Origin: Ectobacillus ponti
Lineage (GTDB): Bacteria; Bacillota; Bacilli; Bacillales; Bacillaceae_G
Length of the DNA stretch: 64,000 nt
Direction of reading: 5' to 3'
Assembly: GCF_024294785.1 (NCBI RefSeq)
Contig: NZ_JANCLT010000001.1
Location: forward strand, 424,793-488,792
This document shows positions 44,781 to 54,359 of the stretch, in pieces (position 1 is the stretch's first letter; the number at the start of each line of letters is the position of its first letter). The notes under the pieces are model-generated. The model did no database searches. It was not told the origin of the DNA and saw nothing but the letters and a program-made list of their open reading frames with translations. The translations under genes were made by a program, and so were the position numbers.

Positions 44781-45530
44781 CTAACCCCGCAAATAATATG
44801 TCAAAATTCCTGCCGCGACGGCCACATTCAAGGATTCAGCCGCCCCGTGGATGGGAATATACAGGCTGCGGTCACACTCTCCGAGCAGCTCCGGGCGCAC
44901 ACCGCTTCCTTCATTGCCCATGATTAGCGCAAAGCTTCCGCCTGCGGGTGCTTCCGTAAATGGAACCGCCCCCTCCAGGGCTGTCCCGTACACCGCCACC
45001 CCATTGTCGCGCAGCTTATGTACCCAATCCTCAAGCCGGCCTTTGATTACAGGCAGATGAAACAGCGAGCCTTGTGTGGAACGGAGCACCTTGCTGTTAT
45101 AGAGGTCCACTGTGCCCTCGCCCAGAATAACGGCTGTCAGCCCCGCGGCATCCGCTGTGCGGATCATCGTGCCAAGGTTGCCGGGATCCTGCACTCCGTC
45201 GAGCAGCAGGAACCGTCCATCCTGTACCAGTATATCCGCCTCCGGCTTCCCGCAAACAGCGAAGATGCCCTGCGGCGCTTCTGTATCGCTCAGCCCCTTT
45301 GCCAATGCTTCTGACACAAGATACAGCTCAGCATTTCTTGTGTCCCAGCCGTGCGGCACTTCAACGCTTTCGCTGATGATCAGCTCGCGCACGACATCCG
45401 CCTTCAGGGCTTCCTCCACCAGATGAAAGCCCTCAACCAGAAATAAACCGCTCTTGTCCCGTTCCTTCTTCGTCAGCAGCTTCTTCCACTGCTTCGCGCG
45501 CGCGTTTTGCGGCGAATCAATTCTCTTCAT
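44781..45530 (-). CDS. ysgA: SpoU/TrmH family RNA 2'-O-methyltransferase (YsgA)
   Basis: A 249-residue SPOUT methyltransferase. An N-terminal L30e-like substrate-binding domain ([25 protein letters not shown]) leads to the knotted domain with [30 protein letters not shown] and [18 protein letters not shown], the three family motifs. It methylates a ribose in rRNA or tRNA; the site is unknown. The ATG at 45530 follows GAGGAAG; the longer frame to 45614 is unsupported. Position before pheS and convergent-away from sspI matches B. subtilis. Confidence 0.92.
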   Translation of the reverse strand: MKRIDSPQNARAKQWKKLLTKKERDKSGLFLVEGFHLVEEALKADVVRELIISESVEVPHGWDTRNAELYLVSEALAKGLSDTEAPQGIFAVCGKPEADILVQDGRFLLLDGVQDPGNLGTMIRTADAAGLTAVILGEGTVDLYNSKVLRSTQGSLFHLPVIKGRLEDWVHKLRDNGVAVYGTALEGAVPFTEAPAGGSFALIMGNEGSGVRPELLGECDRSLYIPIHGAAESLNVAVAAGILTYYLRG

Positions 45531-45614
45531 ATATCTTCCTCGCTCTCGTATATTTCCGTAGCGTTCACGCACAATAATGGCAGTACGGTTTTTTATTTTC
45601 ATGGAGGTGTACAT

Positions 45615-45821
45615 ATGAATTTTAATTTACGGAACGCTGTCATTGCAAATGTAAGCGGCAATTCACAGGATCAGCTGCGCGCAACCATTATGGATGCCAT
45701 CCAAAGCGGTGAGGAAAAAATGCTGCCGGGGCTGGGTGTCTTATTTGAGGTTCTCTGGCAAAATGCGGGCACAACCGAGCAGCAGCATATTCTGCAGACG
45801 CTTGAGGGCGGACTGAAGTAA
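45615..45821 (+). CDS. sspI: small acid-soluble spore protein SspI
   Basis: A 68-residue SASP of the H/I type with [22 protein letters not shown] followed by the conserved [19 protein letters not shown]. These proteins are made in the forespore and found in the spore core. The ATG follows GGAGGTG. A sigma-G-like pair may be present (GTATA, 17 bases, CACAATA near 45548-45576). It is divergent from ysgA, as in B. subtilis. Confidence 0.95.
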   Translation: MNFNLRNAVIANVSGNSQDQLRATIMDAIQSGEEKMLPGLGVLFEVLWQNAGTTEQQHILQTLEGGLK

Positions 45822-45823
45822 GC

Positions 45824-45851
45824 AAAAAAGCGCCAGGTCCGGCGCTTTTTT
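45824..45851. terminator. terminator of sspI
   Basis: AAAAAAGCGCC pairs with GGCGCTTTTTT around AGGTCC. A and T runs on both sides allow function in both directions. Confidence 0.9.
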
Positions 45852-45879
45852 ATTTTTCGGCATCATGCGGATACACAAT

Positions 45880-45913
45880 AAAAAAGGCGGGTGCAAACGC
45901 ACCTGCCTTTTTA
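45880..45913 (-). terminator. terminator of the efflux operon
   Basis: AAAGGCGGGTGC pairs with GCACCTGCCTTT, with one mismatch, then TTTTTATTG on the minus strand. It precedes the MFS stop codon end. Confidence 0.85.
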
Positions 45914-47713
45914 TGCTTTCTTGCTTGGACGCTGCACGCGGTTGCCCGGATGCAGGAAGAAGGACAGCACCAATGCAATGCCTGACAGCACTGTCGCAAC
46001 CCAGAAGGCATCATTGATGCCGTTGATGGCGGACAGCTTGGAAACCTGGCCATACAATGACATGACGCCAAGGGCGTTGCCGGTCTGGGCAGAGCCGCCT
46101 GCCAGGGCCGTGGTTACCTGTGCCAAATGGCCAAATTGGCCTGCGGTAATTGGATCTGTGGTTGTCAAGGCATTTGCATAGTCTGCCGTATGGAACGTCG
46201 TCTGTCTTGTCATGATGGTAACAAGAATCGCCGTTCCAATTGCCCCTGCCACGGAACGCAGCGTGTTCTGGGAAGCTGTGCCGTGTGAAATTTTATTCAT
46301 CGGCAAAGCATTCATGCCGGCTGTCATAATCGGCATCATGATAAACGCCATACCGAAGGAACGAAGAACGTAAATGCCGAGAATAGTCGTATAGGATGTA
46401 TCCATGGACAGCTGCGTAAATTCATACGTTCCATATGTCATGAGAATCAGGCCAAAGACAGCGAGCGGCCTGATGCCATACTTGTCAAACAGCTTGCCGG
46501 CAATCGGCCCCATGAGGCCCATGATCAGCGAGCCCGGCAGAAGCAGCAGTCCGGAGTCAATTGGGGTGAATCCGCGAATGGACTGCAGATATACCGGCAG
46601 CAGCAGCATCCCTCCGAACAAAGCCATCGTAATAATCAGGTTGATGAACAAGGTAAAGGAAAACGCCGGAATCTTAAAGATGGTCAAATCCAGCAGCTTC
46701 GTTTCCGCTGTCAGCTCCCACCAGATGAAAGCAATCAAGCCGATAATCCCGATGGCCATTGTTACATCCACTTCGGTGCTGTCCCAGCCTTTGTTGCCGG
46801 CTTCACTGAAGGCATACAAGAGGCTGCCAAGACCGATGGACGACAACATGGCGCCAGGCAGATCAAATTTTGGCTTGGACAACGGCTGGGCCAGTGTAAA
46901 GAAGCGCAGCGCAAGTCCGAATATAATGGCTCCAATTGCAAACATCGCGTAAAACATAATGTTCCATGTGTAGTTCTGTACGAGCCAGCCAGCAATGGTC
47001 GGTCCGATTGCCGGGGCCAAAATCATGGCAATCCCGAGCATCCCCATGGCAGAGCCGCGTTTTTCCGGCGGGAACAAGGTCATGAAAATGTTCATGCCGG
47101 CCGGCATCAGAATGCCGGCGCCGACGGCCTGCACCACCCGACCTGTCATCATAATCGGGAAATTGGCCGCGATGGCGCAAATCACAGAACCGACTGTGAA
47201 AAAGGCCATGGCTGCCAGGAACAGCTTGCGGTACGTAAAGGTTTGAATCAGATAGGCGCTGATTGGCACCAGAATGCCGTTCACCAGCATAAAGCCGGTG
47301 GAAAGCCACTGTGCAGTGGCAGTGGATACGTTAAATTCGTTAATGAGTGTCGGCAGGGCGACGTTGATGACGGTCTGATTCAGGATGGAAACAAACATGC
47401 CAAGAATCAATACTGTCAGTACGGCACGCACACTGAAAGCCGGAGGAGCGGCAGCGGGCTGCTTGGCTGCCCGCTCAGGTGTCGGAATGGCGACCTGCTC
47501 CTCTTGCACCGGCGGCTCCGGATCCGCTGCAATAGCTGCCGCGGTCACCGGCTCCTGCTCCATGCGCTCTTGCGGCAAAGCCGGAGCAGCCGGTTCCGTC
47601 TGCCCGTTCTCCTGCAGCAAAGCGTCCGGCTTGCGGCGGCGCAGCATCAGGTTCACAGCTGCAAACACAAGCACGCAAAAGAGCGCATAGACTGCAATGA
47701 TTGTTGAGGACAT
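45911..47713 (-). CDS. DHA2-family (EmrB/QacA) multidrug efflux transporter with N-terminal extension
   Basis: A 600-residue, 14-helix major facilitator. Motif A-type NGILVPISAYLIQTFTYRKLF, motif C region GMLGIAMILAPAIGPTIAGW and DHA2 loop features are present from about residue 95. Before that lies an unusual extension: a membrane helix at about 4-22 (TIIAVYALFCVLVFAAVNLM), RRRK, then a Pro/Ala/Glu/Gln-rich linker to about 92. The ATG at 47713 has GGGGGGAGGGG upstream, so the extension is likely translated. The gene follows an HlyD-like protein by 12 bases, as in B. subtilis yhbJ-yhcA. The two probably export a drug or metabolite; substrate unknown. Confidence 0.9.
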   Translation of the reverse strand: MSSTIIAVYALFCVLVFAAVNLMLRRRKPDALLQENGQTEPAAPALPQERMEQEPVTAAAIAADPEPPVQEEQVAIPTPERAAKQPAAAPPAFSVRAVLTVLILGMFVSILNQTVINVALPTLINEFNVSTATAQWLSTGFMLVNGILVPISAYLIQTFTYRKLFLAAMAFFTVGSVICAIAANFPIMMTGRVVQAVGAGILMPAGMNIFMTLFPPEKRGSAMGMLGIAMILAPAIGPTIAGWLVQNYTWNIMFYAMFAIGAIIFGLALRFFTLAQPLSKPKFDLPGAMLSSIGLGSLLYAFSEAGNKGWDSTEVDVTMAIGIIGLIAFIWWELTAETKLLDLTIFKIPAFSFTLFINLIITMALFGGMLLLPVYLQSIRGFTPIDSGLLLLPGSLIMGLMGPIAGKLFDKYGIRPLAVFGLILMTYGTYEFTQLSMDTSYTTILGIYVLRSFGMAFIMMPIMTAGMNALPMNKISHGTASQNTLRSVAGAIGTAILVTIMTRQTTFHTADYANALTTTDPITAGQFGHLAQVTTALAGGSAQTGNALGVMSLYGQVSKLSAINGINDAFWVATVLSGIALVLSFFLHPGNRVQRPSKKA

Positions 47714-47725
47714 GCCCCTCCCCCC

Positions 47726-48382
47726 TTACTTATGAATGCGGACTGTTACGTTCATGCCCGGCACGATGTTGACTGACTTGTTGTGGTCCAAAGAAATTCT
47801 CACAGGAACAACTTGTGTTACCTTTGTATAGTTGGCTGTTGCATTGCCGGATGGCAGCAGTGAGAAGGTATTGGCAGTTGTCATGCCGATTTGCTCCACA
47901 TGGCCTGTCAGTGTTGTGTCCGGATATGCATCAACATACACGTCTACTTCCTGATTTTTCTGTACTTCGTCGATATCTGTCTCTTTAATATTGGCTGTTA
48001 CGTACAGGTTGCCCATGTCAAAGGCATAGGCAAGCGGAGAGCCTGCAGCGACAAATGTATTTTCAGTCGCGCTGGATTGTACCACTGTAGAGTTGGCAGG
48101 CACTGTTACATCAGCAGTAACCAGCTGGCCTGTTGCTGTTTGTGTTTGCACTTCCCCGACTTTATCGCCGGTATTGTAATTCTTGCCATTGGCGGCAGTC
48201 CATTGCACCAGCTTGCCGGATACAGGCGAAGCAATCGGAATTGCTTTTCCGTCAATTTTGGCATTATCCGTTTTTAAATAGTTCTCGGATTGATTGTAGT
48301 AGTAATAGCCGAGAAAGCCGCCGCCCACTAAGATGAGAAGCGTGATGATGTTGACAAAAAATAGTCTGCGTACTGAGTTCAT
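47726..48382 (-). CDS. HlyD/EmrA-type membrane fusion protein (YhbJ-like)
   Basis: A 218-residue periplasm-adaptor-like protein. One membrane helix is at residues about 7-28. The biotinyl-lipoyl-like part has KIDGKAIPIASPVSGKLVQW, and a beta-barrel part has LYVTANIKETDIDEVQKNQEVDVYVDAYPD and GHVEQIGMTTANTFSLLPSGNATANYTKV. It lacks the long coiled-coil hairpin of Gram-negative EmrA, as expected without an outer membrane. It is co-transcribed with the downstream MFS pump. No MarR-type regulator accompanies the pair, unlike yhbI in B. subtilis. Confidence 0.88.
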   Translation of the reverse strand: MNSVRRLFFVNIITLLILVGGGFLGYYYYNQSENYLKTDNAKIDGKAIPIASPVSGKLVQWTAANGKNYNTGDKVGEVQTQTATGQLVTADVTVPANSTVVQSSATENTFVAAGSPLAYAFDMGNLYVTANIKETDIDEVQKNQEVDVYVDAYPDTTLTGHVEQIGMTTANTFSLLPSGNATANYTKVTQVVPVRISLDHNKSVNIVPGMNVTVRIHK

Positions 48383-48583
48383 TTGACTCGTCCTTTCTTT
48401 TCTTTACTTTTCTTTTTAGTATGCTTCAAAATCTGACAAAACGTATTTCGTTATCCCCCCTCAAAGATTAACGTATATAAAATATTTATAACATGAATTA
48501 CAAGACAATATGATATTGCGGCTGGGCAAAAAGTGCAACTGTTTTGTTTGGGGAAGATGCAAGGAAATATGCGGAAACACAAG

Positions 48584-48619
48584 AAAAACAGCTGAAGGAG
48601 ACATCCTTCAGCTGTTTTT
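48584..48619 (-). terminator. terminator of ysdC
   Basis: AAAAACAGCTGAAGGA pairs with TCCTTCAGCTGTTTTT, a perfect 16-bp stem with A/T ends. Confidence 0.9.
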
Positions 48620-48620
48620 C

Positions 48621-49706
48621 TTAATCAAATGTCAGATTATGAACAGTCTGCGTATCCAGACGTTTGATGACTTCCACAATCAGCTTTACCGCGTTTTCAT
48701 AATCATCGCGATGCAGCATTGCCGCATGGGAGTGGATATAGCGCGTGGCAATCCCGATGGAAATGGACGGCACCCCATGCATCGTGACATGGATGGCACC
48801 CGCATCCGTACCGCCGCCCGGAATCGCATCGTATTGGTATGGGATCTGCAACTCATCTGCCACACCCACAACAAAATCCCGCAGCCCTTTATGTCCTACG
48901 TGCGTCGCATCATACAGAACGATTTGCGGGCCTTTGCCCATTTTCCCCTGCGCTTCCTTCTCCGTCACACCCGGCGTGTCTCCGGCAATGCCCACGTCCA
49001 CGGCGAATGCGAGGTCAGGCTGAATATAGTTGGCAGATGTCTTTGCGCCGCGCAGGCCGACTTCCTCTTGGGCTGTGCCGACACCATAGACAATGTTTGG
49101 ATGCTGTTCATTCTTCAAATGCTTCAGTACATCAATGGCAATTGCGCAGCCAATGCGGTTATCCCAAGCCTTGGCAAGCAGCATTTTTTCGTTTTTCATG
49201 ACCTGGAATTCAAAGTACGGCACCACTTGGTCACCCGGACGCACGCCCCATTCCATGGCCTCCTCTTTGCTTGCCGCACCGATATCGATGAACATGTCCT
49301 TAATGTCAACCGGCTTCTTGCGCGCTTCCACCGGCAGGATATGCGGCGGCTTGGAGCCGATGACCCCCGTGAGATCCCCATCCCTTGTCACAATCGTCAC
49401 GCGCTGGGCCAGCATGACCTGTGACCACCAGCCGCCGACTGTCTGGAAGCGGATAAATCCTTTTTCATCAATCTGTGTCACCATGAAGCCCACTTCATCC
49501 AAGTGGCCGGCCACCATAATTTTCGGACCGTTGCCATCGCCCACCTTTTTTGCAACCAGGCTGCCCAGATTGTCTGTGCTTACTTCGTCCGCATAAGGTG
49601 TTATGTATCGCTTCATCACGTCGCGCGGCTCTCTCTCAAAGCCGGAAACGCCTTTAGCATCGGTAAGGTCCTTCAGCATGGATAGTGTGTCATCCCAATT
49701 TGTCAT
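48621..49706 (-). CDS. ysdC: M42 family metallopeptidase (YsdC)
   Basis: A 361-residue M42 aminopeptidase, a family that forms large tetrahedral cytosolic assemblies. Metal ligands and catalytic residues are seen in [46 protein letters not shown] and a His in [11 protein letters not shown]. It removes N-terminal residues from peptides produced by proteases. It starts behind AAAAGGAGG and lies near rplT-rpmI-infC, as in B. subtilis. It has its own terminator. Confidence 0.93.
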   Translation of the reverse strand: MTNWDDTLSMLKDLTDAKGVSGFEREPRDVMKRYITPYADEVSTDNLGSLVAKKVGDGNGPKIMVAGHLDEVGFMVTQIDEKGFIRFQTVGGWWSQVMLAQRVTIVTRDGDLTGVIGSKPPHILPVEARKKPVDIKDMFIDIGAASKEEAMEWGVRPGDQVVPYFEFQVMKNEKMLLAKAWDNRIGCAIAIDVLKHLKNEQHPNIVYGVGTAQEEVGLRGAKTSANYIQPDLAFAVDVGIAGDTPGVTEKEAQGKMGKGPQIVLYDATHVGHKGLRDFVVGVADELQIPYQYDAIPGGGTDAGAIHVTMHGVPSISIGIATRYIHSHAAMLHRDDYENAVKLIVEVIKRLDTQTVHNLTFD

Positions 49707-49740
49707 GGCTTATCCTCCTTTTCCTGTCTCTTCCATTATA

Positions 49741-49771
49741 CACAAGGCTATTATGGATTAATAGCCTTGTG
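49741..49771 (-). terminator. hairpin at the end of the dUTPase gene
   Basis: A 13-bp stem CACAAGGCTATTA/TAATAGCCTTGTG. No T run follows on the minus strand, so termination would be weak. Confidence 0.4.
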
Positions 49772-50249
49772 TTTGGCGTTCATGATTCACTTCGTTCTTT
49801 GCGAGATACGCCTGTTCAATTTCGTCCTGGGAGAATTCCAAGGTTTGGCCGAGACGGAGATAGCTGGTGAACAGTTCAATATAGTTTGTAATGGACGGCT
49901 GCTCCTGGAATCGGATAATCTTGCTGTAGGCATCTAGAAATACCTGCACAGTTGTTGTATCTGTTTCTGCGCATTTGTAAAATAAGAAATTCTTATCTAC
50001 GCCCAGATCAATGCCGATTGATAGAATAAAGTGCAGCCCGTCCACATACTCCTCCAGCACGACGCTGCGTTCAGACGACGGTTTGTTGCTCCAATACTTG
50101 AAGCAGCGTGTCTCATTCGCCAGTTCGCCCACTTCCACCAGCAGCGCCAGCATTTTTTCCTTCAGCAGCTTCTTCGGCTCCAGGCCGTGCTCCCGTAAAA
50201 TCCGCTCATCCAGTTCCTTTTGCAATTTAAATAAATGTAATAAATCCAT
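49758..50249 (-). CDS. dimeric all-alpha dUTP diphosphatase (MazG-like)
   Basis: A 163-residue all-alpha NTP pyrophosphatase of the dUTPase_2 family. The metal-binding pattern is in LLVEVGELANETRCFKYWS at residues about 36-54 and in LEEYVDGLHFILSIGIDLG at about 65-83. It hydrolyses dUTP to dUMP, keeping uracil out of DNA and feeding thymidylate synthesis. It is unrelated to the trimeric Dut enzyme. It is placed between rplT and ysdC; I recall the same order in the B. cereus group. The ATG at 50249 follows AGGGGGAATGAACC. Confidence 0.88.
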   Translation of the reverse strand: MDLLHLFKLQKELDERILREHGLEPKKLLKEKMLALLVEVGELANETRCFKYWSNKPSSERSVVLEEYVDGLHFILSIGIDLGVDKNFLFYKCAETDTTTVQVFLDAYSKIIRFQEQPSITNYIELFTSYLRLGQTLEFSQDEIEQAYLAKNEVNHERQTQGY

Positions 50250-50383
50250 GGTTCATTCCCCCTATAGGTTTCGTGTGTACTGTAACATTTTGCTTATTTG
50301 CTTGAAAAGATATTTTTCAGGACATTGTTTTGTTTTACTATGAGACATAGTATAGCCCTGCAGGGCGGCCAGGTAAAGAGAAA

Positions 50384-50414
50384 TAAAAAAAGCCGACCGA
50401 AGCCGGTCAGCTTT
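50384..50414 (-). terminator. terminator of infC-rpmI-rplT
   Basis: AGC-GACCG pairs with CGGTC-GCT around AAGC, then TTTTTTTATTT on the minus strand. Confidence 0.85.
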
Positions 50415-50421
50415 TGTGTTA

Positions 50422-50781
50422 TTACTTGTTCAAGCCTTGCTTTGCAGCATCAGCCAGCTGTGCGAATGCAGCTGCGTCCGTTACAGCCAGGTCAGCAAGC
50501 ATCTTGCGGTTTACTTCGATGCCAGCCAGCTTCAGGCCGTGCATCAGACGGCTGTAGGACAGGCCGTTCATGCGAGCTGCCGCGTTGATACGAGTGATCC
50601 AAAGCTTGCGGAAGTCGCGCTTCTTCTGGCGACGGTCGCGGAATGCGTACAGCAGGGATTTCATAACCTGCTGGTTAGCAACCTTGAATAGTGTATGTTT
50701 GGAACCGTAGAAACCTTTAGCTAATTTAAGAACTTTTTTGCGACGTGCGCGAGTAACTGTACCGCCTTTAACTCTTGGCAT
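50422..50781 (-). CDS. rplT: 50S ribosomal protein L20
   Basis: A 119-residue L20, needed early in 50S assembly. It begins [26 protein letters not shown] and contains [21 protein letters not shown]. In Bacillus L20 also represses its own operon by binding the infC leader. It is last in infC-rpmI-rplT, 42 bases after rpmI. Confidence 0.98.
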   Translation of the reverse strand: MPRVKGGTVTRARRKKVLKLAKGFYGSKHTLFKVANQQVMKSLLYAFRDRRQKKRDFRKLWITRINAAARMNGLSYSRLMHGLKLAGIEVNRKMLADLAVTDAAAFAQLADAAKQGLNK

Positions 50782-50823
50782 TGTATTTACCTCCTAGATA
50801 ATCTATGTTAAGCCCGTTGTGTA

Positions 50824-51021
50824 TTACATTGTGTCAAGCATTTGACGGATGCGCTTGAAGTCTCCAGCGCTTACTACTGCTGCTTTGCGCAGGTGGCGCT
50901 TCGCTTTAGTAGATTTGTTTGCGAACAAGTGGCTTGTGTAAGCGTGGGAACGCTTCAGTTTACCAGATCCTGTCTTCTTGAAACGCTTTGCAGCGCCACG
51001 GTGAGTTTTTTGCTTTGGCAT
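50824..51021 (-). CDS. rpmI: 50S ribosomal protein L35
   Basis: A 65-residue L35 with [20 protein letters not shown] and [13 protein letters not shown]. It is the middle gene of the infC operon, 22 bases after infC, with GAGGAGG before its ATG. Confidence 0.98.
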   Translation of the reverse strand: MPKQKTHRGAAKRFKKTGSGKLKRSHAYTSHLFANKSTKAKRHLRKAAVVSAGDFKRIRQMLDTM

Positions 51022-51043
51022 GTGGGTTTTCCTCCTCTAGCGA

Positions 51044-51562
51044 TTACTTGCTCTCGTTTTTCGGTGCCAGCACCAGGAACATACTGCGGCCATCCATACG
51101 CGGCGCAGACTCTACTGTGCTGACTTCTTTACAAGCTTCTGAGAAACGGTCCAGTACGCGCTGCCCGATTTCCTTGTGCGTAATTGCACGGCCTTTGAAA
51201 CGGATGGACGCTTTTACCTTATCGCCTTTCTCCAGAAACTTGATTGCGTTGCGCAGCTTTGTATCGAAATCATGTTCATCAATCGTTGGACTGAGACGGA
51301 CTTCCTTAATGCTAATAATCTTTTGGTTCTTGCGCGCTTCCTTTTCCTTCTTCTGCTGCTCGAAGCGGAACTTGCCGTAGTCCATAATGCGGCATACAGG
51401 CGGTTTCGCAGTCGGAGCAACCATTACGAGGTCCAGGTTCACTTGCGCAGCTATTTCCATTGCTTCTTGACGGGATTTAATTCCTAATTGATCGCCGTTA
51501 GCACCAACTAATCGCACCTCACGAGCACGAATCTGCTCGTTAATCATCATGTCCTTGCTAAT
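51044..51562 (-). CDS. infC: translation initiation factor IF-3, AUU start
   Basis: A 172-residue IF-3 that checks start codons and keeps 30S subunits free. The N domain has [21 protein letters not shown], and the C domain starts near [18 protein letters not shown]. The start is an ATT at 51562, because GGAGGTGG sits 6 bases upstream, the resulting N-terminus [10 protein letters not shown] aligns with known IF-3, and no ATG fits. The rare AUU start is a known self-regulating feature of infC: IF-3 itself rejects it. Confidence 0.96.
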   Translation of the reverse strand: MSKDMMINEQIRAREVRLVGANGDQLGIKSRQEAMEIAAQVNLDLVMVAPTAKPPVCRIMDYGKFRFEQQKKEKEARKNQKIISIKEVRLSPTIDEHDFDTKLRNAIKFLEKGDKVKASIRFKGRAITHKEIGQRVLDRFSEACKEVSTVESAPRMDGRSMFLVLAPKNESK

Positions 51563-51770
51563 AGTAAGCCACCTCCAAGGTTTTGTGGGGAATACGCCGG
51601 GAGCATCGCACCGCAAATAAAAAAGTGCGGGCACATACTGCACCCACACTGTAACCGTTCAACGATTGCGTTACTGTTCATCTGACCTGTCAACTGCTCT
51701 TGGCGTCGTTCAGGTGAGAAGCGGGTGCCTCTTCTTGTGCTCAAGTTCGTATTCAATTTCCTTAGAAAGG
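51563..51770 (-). promoter_or_regulatory. L20-type autoregulatory leader of infC-rpmI-rplT
   Basis: A leader of about 200 bases on the minus strand ends with a hairpin, GTGTGGGTGCA and TGTGCCCGCAC (51625-51649), fully paired in RNA with wobbles and followed by TTTTTTATT, which would attenuate transcription before infC. Placement and layout fit the L20 leader known from Bacillus. Confidence 0.8.
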
Positions 51771-51797
51771 ATATCACAATACATAATGATCTGTCAA
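51771..51797 (-). promoter_or_regulatory. promoter of the infC operon
   Basis: TTGACA (51792-51797, minus) is followed after 16-17 bases by GATATC-like bases in GTGATATCC, similar in layout to B. subtilis infC. Confidence 0.55.
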
Positions 51798-52087
51798 GTT
51801 AGCGTTTCATAAATATGACAACAAAAAGTATTGTATCAGAGATATACAGGGGTGGCAATAGTTTTTTGCAAGAAAACTCTCTGGCTTTTTATGGGGATTT
51901 TTGCGGACTGCAGCCATTTTTCGTGTGAAACCGACGCTTTTGCTCCATTTCTGCAGCTTCCGAATTACCGGCCTTTAGGGATTGTTGCATTTCTGAAAAA
52001 GATTGTTCCACCGCCTCAAAACCACGAAAAGTAATTGTTCCGTTTCCCTGCTTTTTGTGCCGATCCTCCATGTATTTGTTTTATACC
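51798..52087. other. intergenic region between infC and thrS without a supported gene
   Basis: About 290 bases. They hold a 60-codon minus-strand frame (51889-52071) without a ribosome site and two short sequences resembling the iteron-like repeats at 51914-51931 and 51936-51955. I see no RNA gene. Confidence 0.4.
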
Positions 52088-52117
52088 TAAAAAAGAGGCT
52101 GCACCCAGCAGCCTCTC
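52088..52117 (-). terminator. terminator of thrS
   Basis: AGAGGCTGC pairs with GCAGCCTCT around ACCCA, then TTTTTTAGG on the minus strand. Confidence 0.9.
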
Positions 52118-52122
52118 TCACC

Positions 52123-54051
52123 TTATCGCTTTGCTTCCTTCGCAATCATATCAACAAACGCTGCCAGCGGCATTGTCTCGGACTTCTGCTCGCCGTATTT
52201 GCGCACGTTCACACCTTCGCTTTGCACCTCGTTGTCGCCGACAACGAGCATGTACGGAATCTTTTGCATTTGTGCCTCACGGATTTTATAGCCGATCTTT
52301 TCATCGCGAGTATCCAGCTCCACACGGACGCCTGCCTGGCGAAGTTCATCCTGCACACGCTTCGCATAGTCCAAATGCACATGCGGAGAAACCGGGATCA
52401 CCTGTGCCTGCACCGGCGCCAGCCATGTCGGGAACGCACCTTTGTATTCTTCGATCAGGAAGGCTACAAAGCGTTCCATTGTGGATACAACGCCGCGGTG
52501 AATCACAACCGGGCGGTGCGGCTTGCCGTCTTCGCCCACATATGTCAGGTCAAAGCGCTCAGGCAGCAGGAAGTCCAGTTGTACTGTAGACAGTGTCTCA
52601 TCCTTGCCAAGCGCTGTACGCACCTGTACGTCCAGCTTCGGACCATAGAAGGCCGCTTCGCCTTCTGCTTCGTAGTACGGGAAGCCGAGGTCATCCATTG
52701 CTTCCTTCAGCATCGCCTGCGCCTTGTTCCACATGTCATCATCATTGTAGTACTTCTCTGTATCCGCAGGGTCGCGGTAGGACAGGCGGAAGGAATAGTC
52801 CTCCATGCCGAAGTCCTTGTATACTTCCAAAATCAGGCGGACAACGCGGATGAACTCTTCTTTAATCTGATCCGGACGGACGAAGATGTGCGCGTCGTTC
52901 AGCGTCATGCCGCGCACACGCTGCAGACCGGACAGGGCGCCGGACATTTCATAGCGGTGCATCGTGCCAAGTTCGGCAATGCGGATTGGCAGCTCGCGGT
53001 AGCTGTGGATGTCCTGCTTATACACCATCATGTGGTGCGGGCAGTTCATCGGACGCAGCACCAGCTGCTCGTTGTCCATTTCCATTGGCGGGAACATGCC
53101 GTCCTGGTAGTGCTCCCAGTGGCCGGAAGTCTTATACAGATCCACGCTTCCCATTACTGGTGTATACACGTGGTCGTAGCCAAGCGCCACTTCCTTGTCG
53201 ACGATGTAACGCTCAATGACACGGCGGATTGTCGCACCCTTTGGCAGCCACAGCGGCAGACCTTGTCCCACCTTTTGTGAGTTTGTGAACAGCTTCAGCT
53301 CTTTGCCCAGCTTGCGGTGGTCGCGTTCCTTCGCTTCCTCAAGAAGGCGCAGATGCTCATCCAGCTCTTCCTTCTTCGCAAACGCAGTACCATAAATGCG
53401 CTGCAGCATTTTGTTTTTGCTGTCGCCACGCCAGTAGGCACCCGCGACACTCAGCAGCTTGAAGGCCTTTACCTTGCCAGTGGACGGCAGATGCACGCCG
53501 CGGCACAGGTCGAAGAATTCGCCCTGCTCATAGATGGACAGCGTTTGGTCAGCCGGGATATCCTGAATCAGCTCCAGCTTCAGGTTGTCGCCGATTTCTT
53601 CATAACGGCGGACCGCCTCGTCACGGCTTACTTCATGGCGCACGATATCCAGGTTCTCCTTGATGATGCGCTCCATTTCCTTTTCAATCTTCGGCAGGTC
53701 CTCTGCTGTAATCGGCTCCTCCAAATCCACATCATAATAGAAGCCATTCTCGATCACCGGGCCAATGCCCAGCTTCACATTCTTATACAAGCGCTTCAGC
53801 GCCTGCGCCAGAATATGCGCGGAGGAGTGCCGCAAAATCTCCAGGCCATCCTGGGAATCCAATGTAATGATGGCAATGCGGCCATCCTCATGAATCGGTG
53901 TGCGAAGGTCAACCAGTGTATCATTCAGCTTCCCTGCCACAGCTTTTTTCTTCAGCCCCGGGCTGATGGAAGCGGCGATGTCTTCAGTTGTTGTGCCGGC
54001 CGGGAACTCCTTTACAGCTCCATCCGGGAATGTGATTTTAATGTCTGCCAT
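52123..54051 (-). CDS. thrS: threonine--tRNA ligase
   Basis: A 642-residue class II synthetase. The TGS domain is at residues about 1-62, and the editing/SAD domain contains [14 protein letters not shown]. The catalytic core has [13 protein letters not shown] with the zinc cysteine, [25 protein letters not shown] (motif 2) and [17 protein letters not shown] (motif 3). The anticodon domain is C-terminal ([19 protein letters not shown]). The ATG at 54051 follows AAAGGAG; the frame upstream runs into the T-box leader and is not coding. Regulated by a threonine T-box. Confidence 0.97.
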   Translation of the reverse strand: MADIKITFPDGAVKEFPAGTTTEDIAASISPGLKKKAVAGKLNDTLVDLRTPIHEDGRIAIITLDSQDGLEILRHSSAHILAQALKRLYKNVKLGIGPVIENGFYYDVDLEEPITAEDLPKIEKEMERIIKENLDIVRHEVSRDEAVRRYEEIGDNLKLELIQDIPADQTLSIYEQGEFFDLCRGVHLPSTGKVKAFKLLSVAGAYWRGDSKNKMLQRIYGTAFAKKEELDEHLRLLEEAKERDHRKLGKELKLFTNSQKVGQGLPLWLPKGATIRRVIERYIVDKEVALGYDHVYTPVMGSVDLYKTSGHWEHYQDGMFPPMEMDNEQLVLRPMNCPHHMMVYKQDIHSYRELPIRIAELGTMHRYEMSGALSGLQRVRGMTLNDAHIFVRPDQIKEEFIRVVRLILEVYKDFGMEDYSFRLSYRDPADTEKYYNDDDMWNKAQAMLKEAMDDLGFPYYEAEGEAAFYGPKLDVQVRTALGKDETLSTVQLDFLLPERFDLTYVGEDGKPHRPVVIHRGVVSTMERFVAFLIEEYKGAFPTWLAPVQAQVIPVSPHVHLDYAKRVQDELRQAGVRVELDTRDEKIGYKIREAQMQKIPYMLVVGDNEVQSEGVNVRKYGEQKSETMPLAAFVDMIAKEAKR

Positions 54052-54059
54052 ACTTTTCA

Positions 54060-54326
54060 ACTCCTTTACAAAATAAAAAACACCCGTCCCCCAAAAAAGG
54101 GACGAGTGTTGGTCTCGTGGTTCCACCCTTGTTCCGCCACGAATGGCGCTCAAGTGTCAATAACGGTGATGGCCGTCAGCAATTACTATTCTTTCACTGC
54201 TGAAGTTCAAAGGCGGTAAGCAGCTTTTCCGTATTGGGAAGCTCGCAGCCGAAGGCCTCCCTCTCTGAGAATCGTAAAAAGCGCTCATGTCCTTATCATA
54301 ACTGATTTGGATATGGGTAGTATGTA
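54060..54326 (-). promoter_or_regulatory. T-box leader of thrS
   Basis: T-box AGGGTGGAACCACG at 54116-54129 and a terminator ACACTCGTCCC/GGGACGGGTGT at 54080-54109 followed by TTTTTTA. A stem-I region holds GCTTACCGCC, with ACC as the likely threonine specifier. Confidence 0.92.
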
Positions 54327-54330
54327 GGTA

Positions 54331-54359
54331 ATTATATGCGGAACATTTTCGAAAATCAA
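54331..54359 (-). promoter_or_regulatory. sigma-A promoter of thrS
   Basis: TTGATT and TATAAT are 17 bases apart on the minus strand. The TGA in the -35 box is the stop codon of ytxC. Confidence 0.8.

Noticed and set aside
51889-52071. 60-codon minus-strand frame between infC and thrS
   Set aside because: It lacks a Shine-Dalgarno and follows the thrS terminator. It could be real, but nothing supports it beyond being open.
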